This document shows, piece by piece, positions 10,927-20,930 of a DNA stretch of 64,000 nt. Below the pieces are notes generated by a model. It saw only the letters and a list, made by a program, of their open reading frames with translations. It made no database searches and was not told where the DNA came from. A program made the translations under genes and the position numbers. The stretch lies in NCBI GenBank assembly GCA_900618795.1, contig UYJD01000012.1, forward strand, positions 988,176 through 1,052,175, read 5' to 3'. Numbering within the stretch: the first letter of the stretch is position 1; every line of letters starts with the position of its first letter. The stretch comes from Cyanodermella asteris (Eukaryota; Ascomycota; Lecanoromycetes; Ostropales; Stictidaceae).

Positions 10927-12060
10927 CTATTGTTGTCTCGTTCCAATCGTCATCACGTGTTTGAACGTGTTGTTGACCGCCGAAGTACTGATGCCTCTCT
11001 GAGTCTGCGCAGTCTGTACACCGATGTGAGGCGTCTTCGTCACACGATGGGCCCAAAGGCTCCTGTCCTTGCCAGCAACCGGTGACTCAATTTCATGACA
11101 ATCGAGGCCTGCGCCCCAGATTGAGCGTTCAGCAAGCGCGCGTTCAAGATTTTCTTCATGCATGATGTCACCAAGCGCCGTATTGATGAGAATTGAAGCC
11201 GATTAAATCATGCTCGGCATCTTGTGAGCGACCATGTTCCTGGTAGTATTTGTCCAAGGTGCGTGAATGCTGACTGTATCTGCTTCTCTGAGAACCTGCT
11301 CGACTGACTCGGCTCGTGTATGCGGGACGTCGGACCACGATGTCGAAGGCATGATAGAACGTCCATACACTAGAACGGGAGCTTCCAAAGCTCCATAAGA
11401 TACCTTACCGGTCTCCTTGCCACTGTAGCCCATACCTGTAATCCCAATCATCCTGTTGTGCAGTATCGACCCCACACAGTTACCTTTATGAAAGGTCTAG
11501 CCATCAGCCTGGCGGGATGCTGATGCTCATGGCGTTGCGCGCCACCGAAGTGGGAGGGCCGAGGGCGAGCTCTGCTACTGCCCGAGCGCTGACACCGCCA
11601 GTGTTGTATACTTTGATGTCGCGTTCTGCGCAGAAGGCGGCGTTGATTTTGTTCATGCCGAAGCTCTGCTTTCCGACGACGCGGAGACTCGAGCACGATG
11701 CGATGTCTTGAGCTGTGAGGGCTGATTACCGGACCAGGGAACAGCGTATATGCTGTCTCCAGTCGACATGCTCGGGATCGCTTGGTAGGATTACTTTGAA
11801 AAGCGCTTGAGCGCGAGGAATGGCTTCTTGGTGATTGAAGTTCAGTACATGGAGAGTCGGCTTTTCGGAGATCGGTTGAGCTATGGGTGGATATGTGCGA
11901 CTGCATAGCGATCACGGAACAGAGCTCACGGGCTCTTGATGAAGCATTTCGACAAGGACACGATCCATTCCATCCGATACATAAATTGAGCAAAAAGGCG
12001 CTGCTGGTGCCACACCGTCAACTCCGTAAGTACTACCGTTTTTAGCAGAGGGGCGTTGTG
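10927..12060 (-). pseudogene. Decayed D-isomer-specific 2-hydroxyacid dehydrogenase
   Basis: The minus strand preserves, in order, the landmarks of a D-2-hydroxyacid dehydrogenase (phosphoglycerate-dehydrogenase-like, NAD-linked): an N-terminal IYVSDG strand with DRVLVEML, a segment LRVVGKQSFGMNKINAAF plus VYNTGGVSARAVAELALG, the nucleotide-binding GITGMGYSGKETGK, SVEQVLREADTVSIHAPW, and IWGAGLDCHE through TPHIGVQTAQTQ. They cannot be read through: in-frame TAA codons sit at 11728..11726 and 11205..11203, and the frame changes around 11450-11520 between the substrate and NAD-binding parts. No start codon is found at the expected place. One probable old intron remains near 11880-11930. No reading with GT-AG introns removes all defects, so I call it a host pseudogene rather than a spliced gene. 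Confidence 0.75.
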
Positions 12061-13485
12061 GGCCAGACACAATAGAAGCCCTGACGCCGAACTCCTTTTG
12101 ATGTATAGTCTCGTGCAAATATGAAAAGATTTGATTCAAACTTTGCAAAGAACTTTTGAAGTGACGTACATGCAGAGTACGACCAAGTTAGGGCTACCGT
12201 CGTCTGGAATCTACAATGTGCGACCAGCCAGACCCATGAAAAGATGCATATGCACAACAGGCCGAAGATCAACAGGCAGGAATTGTATGCAAGTGTGAAA
12301 AGAAGACGAGATCTTCAATCAAGGTTCAGGATGGCGGTTGCAGCCAAGACGCGAAGCGGGTCAGGCCTCGCACCGCCTGCTACTTAAATCTTCAATCACC
12401 CTCGAGGAACCACGTCAAGCTCGTCACTCCTGCTCAGAACGGAAAAGTTTACCGTTCATTATCTTGCCATCTGTTCGCTCGATGCCATATGCAAGCTGCG
12501 AAGGCTGGCAGCCGGTGACGATCGCCAGTCCTTCTCACACAAAACGATGTTTCTGACAACGTTTGCAACGCCACGCATGTCTCCAAGCGTCTCCGTGGCA
12601 AGTGTACACAATAAGGAATGCTGTGGTGTCGTGGTCAATGCTATCCCCTACCGCGAAATTTTGACTTGCCGAAGGCAGTCCGGATTGAGAGAAGTTTGAC
12701 AGCCGATGCCATTGCTGCTACCCCCTTATCTCAACGCTATGATGGAGGTTGGTCGCCCTAGCAGTCGGGCATCGTGCGATCGCAGACGCTACAGTTGAGC
12801 ATTTCCAAATTGACGGCAGAAAATCATGGACAAATTTCCGGCCTGGCGGAACTGCTACTCAGTCGCACCTGTGCAGCCGGACGTGCCAACATGTGAGGCT
12901 CTGAATGTTTCGGCATCGGGCAGCCATTTCGTCAAGGTTCCTCGGCGTTGAAGCTTAATCTGATTTTGGTTCTCAGAACATCGCCTGCACCATTCGAGCT
13001 CCGGGCTATTTTCACCCGTTTTGTTTTTTTGTTGATGCTTGATCCGTCCCCAATAACGGTTGAGACGATCAGATGCCCTAGTTGAAGAATATGCTCGCAT
13101 CAAATGACGCCTGCGATGCGGCGTTGTACTTGATTCCCTGAAAATCTACCTGCGGGACAACCGTGATCGTCAGCTTCGAGATCCACTTTGGATGCATGTT
13201 TCTCGCCAAGACCCTCCTTCGATGTGCAAGATAGGCTCGGCGGAAACAATCGTGACTGTCACCGTCCCAAAGTCCGAATAAAGCTTTGCCCATGGCCTCA
13301 AAGAAGCAAGCCAGGGCTACTGGGTTTCTCCTCAATTGACATTCGTACCCATTGAGCTGACCGAGCCCAGCATTGCCTCTGAAGAGGTCTTAATATTCCA
13401 TTTGCAGACTGCTAAAGTTCACCCGCAGCGACCGAGTGTCCAACAATATACCTGTAACGGTCTCAACGAAGCACAACCGCCCATA
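12061..13485. other. Intergenic, no gene seen
   Basis: Holds the upstream flank of the decayed dehydrogenase and the promoter and leader of the DHA2 transporter. The frame just upstream of 13486 is open for 150 bases but has no ATG. Nothing else was recognised. Confidence 0.4.
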
Positions 13486-15240
13486 ATGCCACCGCCTCGA
13501 GATGTCGAGAAGGCAAGCGGCTGGAAAGATACGCAATCCCGCGTCGGAACCTATTCCACCGCAATGCGCATCTGCATCGCCACCGCCGTCGGTTTTGCCC
13601 AGTTCATGAGCTTCTTCGACCAGACGTCCGTCAACACCGCCGTGCCGACCATTGCCGATAACCTGAACATCGGCTCCAGCATCTCATGGATCGCCACATC
13701 CTTCCTAGCCTCATCGACCGCCATGCAACTGATCATAGGTCGGCTGTCCGACATCTTCGGACGCAAGAGCACCATGGTGGGGGCGCTCAGCCTACTACTG
13801 CTGGGCGAGCTGCTCAACGGGTTTGCGAAGAACGACATTTGGCTGTATGCTTGTCGGGCTGTCGCTGGATTGGGTGCTGGTAGTATTGGGTCGCAAATGC
13901 AGATTGTGATCACAGATATTACGACGATGGAGCAGAGGGGTAAGTATTTTGGCATCACGGGGACTGCCATTGCGCTGGGCAACGGATTGGGCCCGGTCGT
14001 TGGAGGTCTGCTCGCGGAGCACATTGGCTGGCGATGGGTCTTCTGGATCGTGCCGCCGTTATGTGCGCTCTGCATCGTCGCGATCGTCCTGATCGTACCG
14101 GGCTCCGGCCAAAGCGAAAACATTCCAGCTCGCCTCAAGATTATGGACTGGTTCGGCGTTGTCATGACCTTGGGCGGCACCTACTTGGTTCTCATCCCCA
14201 TTTCCCAAGGAGGTGCCACCTTCGCCTACAACTCGGCACCCTTCATCGTCCTCCTCACAATCGGCCTGCTGGTCTTTGTTGTCACCTTTGTCGTCGAAGC
14301 CAAGTTCATCAAGTTGCCCGTGATTGCCCTCTACCTCTTCAAGCAGGGCTACGAAGTGAATGTCTTCCTCTGGCAGAACGTCGCCATCGGCTGGGTCTAC
14401 TTCGGCAACCTGTTCTTCACGCCACAGTACCTGCAGAACGTGCTCGGAAACAGTCCGGCACGCGCCGGCGTCTTGATCCTACCTCTCGTCGTCACGCACG
14501 GCGTCAGCTCGGCACTTTGTGGGAATGCAGTCTCCCGGAGCAAACGATACATGTGGGCCTTGCGAACGGGATACTGTCTTTGGACCGTCGGCCTCGCTTG
14601 CCAGGCCGCATTCTACAACCGCAACACGAGCGTCCTCGCCATCGCCTTCATCGGCGTCGTTCAGGGCATTGGCGTCGGCTTCTGTCTGCAGAACGTCATG
14701 GTCGGGATCCTTGCGCATACGTACAAACGCGACCGCGCCGTCGCGACCGGCTTGCGGTCCTTCATCCGTGGTATCGCGGGCGCCGTCGGCATCGCTGTAT
14801 CCAACGCCATCCTGAACAAGACGCTTCGTGACGGCTTGCAAGGCATTGTTCCGGAGAATCTGATCGGACAAGTGGCGTCCTCGACGACGGACCTGGGAAG
14901 GCTGGGCCTGGATGCAACACAACAGGATGCTGTTCGAGATGTGTACATGCGGGGCATCTATATCATCTTCATCACGTATGCGCCGTTGATGGGAGTTGCT
15001 TTGCTTGCAATGCTTCCGATAAGGGACGAAGGAATGAAGCAAATGGACGATAGAGAGGTCCAACCTTCTGGGGACTCGACGCAGATTGAGCCTGAGGCTG
15101 CGGAAGGCGTGGTTGAGAAGCGGCCCGCGGTAGCTGGCGACGAGCCCGGAGTGTCGTCTGCTAAGGAGGAACATGAGCAGTCTGAATCAGTTGCGAAGGG
15201 CGAGGCTACGAATGGCGTGGAGGGAAAGACGGTATCATAA
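13486..15240 (+). CDS. MFS multidrug/H+ antiporter, DHA2 type
   Basis: A single exon of 584 residues. ATG 13486 is the first in-frame ATG; the frame is open upstream but without a start. DHA2 proteins have 14 helices and export drugs, toxins or metabolites in exchange for protons at the plasma membrane. Seen: SFFDQTSVNTAVPTIADNL in helix 1, loop motif GRLSDIFGRKSTM, and the antiporter motif C in helix 5 (ALGNGLGPVVGGLLAEHIGW), followed by repeated hydrophobic helices to about residue 525. The C-terminal tail is acidic, polar and low in complexity, likely cytosolic. Its neighbours downstream on the other strand are an amidase and a P450, which would suit a detoxification or small metabolite set, but no biosynthetic backbone gene is present. 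The substrate is unknown. Confidence 0.92.
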   Translation: MPPPRDVEKASGWKDTQSRVGTYSTAMRICIATAVGFAQFMSFFDQTSVNTAVPTIADNLNIGSSISWIATSFLASSTAMQLIIGRLSDIFGRKSTMVGALSLLLLGELLNGFAKNDIWLYACRAVAGLGAGSIGSQMQIVITDITTMEQRGKYFGITGTAIALGNGLGPVVGGLLAEHIGWRWVFWIVPPLCALCIVAIVLIVPGSGQSENIPARLKIMDWFGVVMTLGGTYLVLIPISQGGATFAYNSAPFIVLLTIGLLVFVVTFVVEAKFIKLPVIALYLFKQGYEVNVFLWQNVAIGWVYFGNLFFTPQYLQNVLGNSPARAGVLILPLVVTHGVSSALCGNAVSRSKRYMWALRTGYCLWTVGLACQAAFYNRNTSVLAIAFIGVVQGIGVGFCLQNVMVGILAHTYKRDRAVATGLRSFIRGIAGAVGIAVSNAILNKTLRDGLQGIVPENLIGQVASSTTDLGRLGLDATQQDAVRDVYMRGIYIIFITYAPLMGVALLAMLPIRDEGMKQMDDREVQPSGDSTQIEPEAAEGVVEKRPAVAGDEPGVSSAKEEHEQSESVAKGEATNGVEGKTVS

Positions 15241-15494
15241 ATTCTTAGATTCTTCCTTGTTTCGAGTATAGCAGCGAAATCAATATGCTGCGCGGCATAA
15301 CGCATGATAGAGCAGGATTGACCTGGGGAAATTTGGCATTATCAAGTGCCAACATCATTTATGACATGCATATAGACGTCAGGACACAGCAATAAATTAC
15401 AGGTATCAGATTTCGAATCATTCAAGTTCAGGTTGAGTCTCTGGGTCTGTCCACCCCAGCGTCAGAAGGGTGATATTGGTCTCCACTCGGAGGA

Positions 15495-17277
15495 TCACTG
15501 GCTGATTGCTCGATCTATCTGCTCGGCATAGGCAACCAACATATCATCTTCCTGCCGCATACCAACTATCTGCAAAGATACCGGCACGCCTCGAAACTCT
15601 GCCGGACCGGTGTCTGCCACACGTCAGCGCTCACTTCAGAATTCACAGCAACCATACTCACACAAGGCGTAGTAGCTTTTGTCGTGCTCTCCAAAGACTG
15701 CAGTCTCGGGCCCATCAGCATGGTCGCTTCCCAGGACATGACCCGCAGGTATCGCCATCGCAGGATAGTCGAGCAGGTTCCAGAGAGCCGTGTCCAATGC
15801 GCTCCTCCACTGATCGTGCGGAGTGGCGACTACGGGCGGGGTAGGCATCAAGATCACGTCGACTTGGTTCTCGAGCCAGAAGCGTTTGAACTGCTCCTGA
15901 AAGCGCGCTCGAACGTCTCGCAGCTGGAAGTACTCTTGTATGGTTGCGGGTGCTCGTTCTTCGGTTCCCCAGATGCGTTTGACTGATTGGACGGGTGGCT
16001 CGCCTCCTTGTTGCATCACCGCACGTACATGCTGTTAGAGAGGTCTAGTTAGCACAGGTCGCATATTTGTTGTGCGAGTCGCCCACCTCTGCGCCGTCAA
16101 GCGCGTATAGAGCCCAAGCCACGTTCGTAGCTTCGCCCACATCTGGCAGCTTCAAATCAACGACATCGAAGCCTGCAGCCCGGAGCTTGCTCGCTGCTTC
16201 TAAGATGGCACGACGAACTGGAGGCCACGGTGTAAACACCCCGTCATTGCTTACGAGCCCAACACGGATGTTGTTCTTCTTGGGTACAAGCTGTCCCCAA
16301 GGTGGTCGATGAAGACAGTCAGCATCATATCGCCACGGTTGCGCATCTGCCACAACCTTCATAAAGAGTTCACACGACCGCAATGTCGTGGCTATGGGCC
16401 CGGCCACCGAAGTGATTCCAGTCGCTCCGGGCGCCTCCGGACTGCGCTGGCCACGATAAGGGACGATTTCAGCACTCGGTCTGAAGCCGTAAACCCCACA
16501 AGCCATGGCTGGGATGCGGATACTGCCAGCAATATCCGTGCCGATACCCAACACGCTACCTCGCATCGCCACCAGCGCGCCTTCGCCCCCGGAGGACCCG
16601 CCAGCTGTCAGCCTGGTATTGTACGGATTCACAGTTCTTCCGAAGACATTGTTATCGGAGTCGGCGGTCATCATGGTTTGAGGAATGTTGGTCTTGCAGT
16701 AGAGCACGGCGCCTTGGTCGAGGAGAAGTTGCACCAGCGAGGATGTCTCCGTATCGGTTTGGTTGACGTAAGCTATGAAGCCGATGGTTGAATCATGGCC
16801 GGGTACTCGAAAGGGGTCCTTGAGGGATATGGGCAGTCCGTGAAAAGGACGCAGTGGCTTTGACGGGTCCGCTGCTTGTTCCTTGTCAAGCTCCTCTGCT
16901 CGTCGGATGGCTTCGTCGAAGAAGATCTCTGTCAGGCAGTTGACCTTGGATCGAGTCAGCAAGTCACGCTCAGTCATACGACGAGAGATTCATACTAGCT
17001 GTTGTGCTATGGCCGCTCTCTTGCAGAAAGCTGTCGTTACTTCTTTTGCAGTATATGTTTGGTTGGCGATCTTGCGCACAATCGCTACGGCATCGTTCTG
17101 GTCGGTGATCTCAAGGTCCCGAGGGCTCAGTAAACCGCAGGTAGCTGGTACCTCGAGGACATTCAAGTTTTCCGGTAGTATAAAATCCAATGGTAGTCGC
17201 CATTCTGCGGGGATAGCAGCGTATTGCTGTTCTCGCTTCTTGCGAGCAACTCCAAGATAATTATCTTCAGAAGCCAT
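15495..17277 (-). CDS. Acetamidase-type amidase (amidase signature family)
   Basis: Exons 17277..16996, 16944..16087, 16031..15662 and 15613..15495 give 542 residues; all phases close. Amidase signature enzymes hydrolyse amides with a Ser-cisSer-Lys triad. Seen: the Lys in GLPISLKDPF, the Gly/Ser-rich core LTAGGSSGGEGALVAMRGS with the cis-Ser, and the nucleophile Ser in GTDIAGSIRIPA. The N-terminal EWRLP and LTEIFFDEAIRRAEELD helix and C-terminal FRGVPVSLQIVG are typical of fungal AmdS-like acetamidases. Intron 1 ends in an unusual but acceptable AAG acceptor that gives the conserved QLVNCLTE; introns 2-4 have good signals. No signal peptide, so cytosolic. The substrate (acetamide, other aliphatic or aromatic amides) is not fixed by sequence. 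Confidence 0.92.
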
Positions 17278-18082
17278 GACGACAAGTCTCGTGGTAGAAC
17301 CTAAATCATACGCTTTCGAATGGCACGAGTCGTGATTTACATCGACACATATACGTGCATGGCATCCTCACGTATTTCAGGCATTCGAACTCAGGTGTAG
17401 TTTCGGGCCCGAATAGCGCTGCCAAGAGTGTTGAACTGGGTATACCTTTAGCTCAGCAGCCACTTCATGGCGAGTATGATGCGTTGTTCATGTTTTTTTC
17501 AGGATCAGATCGTCGTCAGGCTTCGCAATTGACTTTGCAAAGCTGCGATGTCATGCAACACTGCGTCTTTGCATGAAACTTGGTGCGATCAGACCCACAT
17601 TCGATGGTGTTTGGCCCGTTCTGGCTTCTTGTAGCCACAGAGATGCCGGCCGAAGGCGATTACCAGGTGTAATGTGCACCCACTTCCAATGATCACAGCG
17701 ACGACGCCTCAGAGACAAGTTGTCTGGCGTTGTCACGCTCGCGCAATTGTCGCGACGCGTGTAGCTGTTAAAGTCGGCAGGACTCTCAACAATGGCGAGA
17801 ATCAGGGTCTGGCCTCAAAAGAGCCGAGGTTGTCAGCACGCCGTGGGAAGGCCGGTTCGACAACACGAAAGGGCAAGATTATTGTCGTTCTACGCGACAT
17901 GCAATCTGACGAGCTTCGGTGTTGCTCAGCAAGGTGTTGAGCTCGCGCAAGAACGATTGACTGCGTTCATGGATGAGTACTCCCTTGAGTGTTTAGCAAT
18001 CTACTCGGGTTGGACCATGCACTTCGCAATGTTGAAATCCATTGCTCATCAAAAACGTGAATTTCGAATGGACAGCTATCTT
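17278..18082. other. Intergenic, no gene seen
   Basis: Lies between the amidase start and the P450 stop, both genes on the minus strand. Short plus-strand frames near 17674-18088 overlap and have no motif. It probably contains only the amidase promoter and the P450 3' end. Confidence 0.45.
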
Positions 18083-19884
18083 TCATGACAACAGAACCTT
18101 GCATCCCCGCGCAAGCGAAACAGTCAAGCCCAACTCTTGTTCCTCCTGACCTATCGGCTCCTTGGGCTCTCCTGGTGGGAGTCGAATACGGGGAAAGGCT
18201 CTCAGCAACGCCACGATAGCATAAGATGCCTCAGTAAGAGCGAAGTCCTCTATGAAAGTGTCAGCTTGGGGGCTACGTTTTCAGGAACCGGACGACTTAC
18301 TGCCGAGACAAAGTCGGGGCCCGCCATGGAAAGGCATGAAACCCCACCCAACCTGGCGCTCCAGCTTGTTCCCATCCCATCGCTCAGGCCGAAACTCGTT
18401 CGCATCTGGGCCGTACAGGTCTTCGCGTCGATGCATGTGGTAGACCGACCATGCGACGCCGGTGCCAGCTGGGATGAAGAGAGGTGCAGAACCATCTGGT
18501 CCGCCGCCACGCGGTAGGGTGGTGCGCTTAGCTGCAACTCGAACGTTGACAGGGAGCTGGGGGTACAGCCTCATGGCTACTGCAAGTTAGCATCGACTGA
18601 CAGTCTGCATTTCAGAAGAACTGACTTTCATTGATGACGCTTGTCAGGAATGGCATCTTGACGATGTGAGCACGAGTGGGCTTCTCGTTGGTGGGTACCA
18701 CGGCGGAGATCTCATTTCTGAGTCTCTCAAGTGCTTGTGGGTGCCTGACCAGCAGGTACCTAGATGCGTCAGCAATCCGACTATCTGATGTTGATGTCAA
18801 TAACTCACATCGCCCAGGACAGTGTGCAGGCGGTGGTGTCACGACCCGCAACCAGGACATGCACAAGCTGGTCACGAACGAGATTCTTGTCACCAAGTTC
18901 AGCGTATAGGTCACGAATGAGGGAAGTGCTTCTTGACATCTCGTCTGGCTTCGAGTCTTCGCTCTGGTCGTTGGTAGCCTTCAACGCCTCCTCCACGAAA
19001 TACGTGGCATAGGCTTTCACATCGGCACAAGCCTTTCGGAATTTTGGGGGCTGATATATCCAGCATATTTCGTTTAGCCGTATGCGCACTGCACTGACTC
19101 TCTGAGCGTAGTCGAACTTGTCCCCAAATTCGCTTCGCTCGCGAATGTCGGTGTCATTGACGGCTTCCCCAAATATCAGACCTGTTGTCGTACCGAGAGT
19201 GAACTGCATGAACTCGGCTTGCAAGTCAACCACGCCATCAGACTCGTGAAGCCTCTGTATTAGATGGCCGATATGAGAATCAAAGGTGCTGAGATCTCTG
19301 AAGTTGATGCGCGCAAATTGATGGCGCAGAATCTCCCTCGAGTGCTTCCATGGGGCGCCATCTTGAGTGAAGATACCTTGGCCAAGCAAAGGGAAGAGTC
19401 CGTCACTGCGTGTGCCCATACCCCAATCCTGGAAGTTGGTTGCAAGTATTGCCTCGATGTTCTTGGGGTCGGTCGTCAACATTCCCGTTGCTCCCATAAT
19501 GTGGACTTGCATGTTCGGCATGCTCTTCAAGAATGGGGACTGAAAAGCTAAGAGATGGTGCTGCTGCAAGGCGTCCCACTGACGCTTCAGTATATCAAGC
19601 CCCAGCGGCCATTCAGCCGGGAGTATACTTTCGTTTGGAAGGCAACCATGTTGTTTGCTGAACACCGCATCGGCCTACGCAGTCGCTTGCCTCATTAGCA
19701 TAGCTAGACTCAGTATCGACGTCAAGATGAAGAGCGCCAGGGTACATACCTGCTTCTCTTGACTTCTCTGGTAGATTTTACAGCCTTTGTAGAAGACAAA
19801 GACCAGTGCGAGGACCAACCATGTGCTGGGCACGCCTCGCAATGTCTCCTGCAACAGTGATAACGGCGCAGCCGAGGAGGCCAT
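18083..19884 (-). CDS. Cytochrome P450 monooxygenase (CYP52-like clan)
   Basis: Exons 19884..19750, 19674..18809, 18759..18626, 18576..18301 and 18249..18083 give 525 residues with every phase closing. This is an ER-anchored heme monooxygenase. Seen: an N-terminal anchor helix (STWLVLALVFVFY), the C-helix region WKHSREILRHQFAR, the oxygen-activation motif AGRDTT in the I helix, ExxR as ETMR in the K helix, FRPERW, and the heme loop FHGGPRLCLG whose Cys ligates iron. Start 19884 is the ATG that begins the membrane anchor. The overall pattern (long PPKF and NMQVHI segments, LLVRHP after the I helix) resembles fungal P450s related to the alkane/fatty-acid hydroxylases of CYP52. The neighbouring amidase and DHA2 transporter may share a detoxification role. 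The substrate is inferred only at clan level. Confidence 0.92.
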
Positions 19885-20213
19885 TGGAGCTTTGACTTCG
19901 CGGCCCGGCGCTCCACTCGTATTGAGAGTCAACCACGGACCAAAGGAGAGCGAGCCTTGGTACACGAAGTCAGCGGATAACTCATCGGAAACGGGACGCT
20001 GGTACCCCGGATCTATTTACATAGACGAAGGTGTCCAGCCTCGTTGTGGAGCGAACGAAGCGAGCCCACGAACGCGAGCAGCCGCGAAGGAATACACCCT
20101 GGCATAATGAGGCAATTCTGCACAGTTTTGGCTCATAGTAACGACTGTCTTATCCGGGCGTAACTTTGAATCAGGTCGACGCGTTACGATAAATTGATTG
20201 CTTGGCCAGATCC
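19885..20213. other. P450 promoter region up to the assembly gap
   Basis: No gene seen. Bases 20040-20095 are rich in GCGA/CGAA words on both strands, which may be the edge of a repeat that stopped the assembly. Confidence 0.4.
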
Positions 20214-20801
20214 NNNNNNNNNNNNNNNNNNNNNNNNNNNNNNNNNNNNNNNNNNNNNNNNNNNNNNNNNNNNNNNNNNNNNNNNNNNNNNNNNNNNNNN
20301 NNNNNNNNNNNNNNNNNNNNNNNNNNNNNNNNNNNNNNNNNNNNNNNNNNNNNNNNNNNNNNNNNNNNNNNNNNNNNNNNNNNNNNNNNNNNNNNNNNNN
20401 NNNNNNNNNNNNNNNNNNNNNNNNNNNNNNNNNNNNNNNNNNNNNNNNNNNNNNNNNNNNNNNNNNNNNNNNNNNNNNNNNNNNNNNNNNNNNNNNNNNN
20501 NNNNNNNNNNNNNNNNNNNNNNNNNNNNNNNNNNNNNNNNNNNNNNNNNNNNNNNNNNNNNNNNNNNNNNNNNNNNNNNNNNNNNNNNNNNNNNNNNNNN
20601 NNNNNNNNNNNNNNNNNNNNNNNNNNNNNNNNNNNNNNNNNNNNNNNNNNNNNNNNNNNNNNNNNNNNNNNNNNNNNNNNNNNNNNNNNNNNNNNNNNNN
20701 NNNNNNNNNNNNNNNNNNNNNNNNNNNNNNNNNNNNNNNNNNNNNNNNNNNNNNNNNNNNNNNNNNNNNNNNNNNNNNNNNNNNNNNNNNNNNNNNNNNN
20801 N
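20214..20801. other. Assembly gap (588 N)
   Basis: A run of unknown bases. Any reading frame drawn through it is an artefact. The gap length may be an estimate from paired reads. Confidence 0.99.
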
Positions 20802-20930
20802 CTTTATCGGGCATGAAGGCTATCCACTTTTGCTTCCTTCCCTGCTACATCGTCGCATTCTCTAATCCTCGTGACAGTATGCAAATGTGCCTGATTTCCC
20901 CTACATAGCTTCACAGCCGCATTCGGCGAC

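Noticed and set aside
19885-20213. Possible transposon terminal sequence beside the gap
   Set aside because: GCGA/CGAA words are suggestive but there is no matching inverted end or target duplication visible on the other side of the gap.
20017-20908. Long open frames crossing 20214..20801 on both strands
   Set aside because: They run through the N gap and are artefacts of unknown bases.
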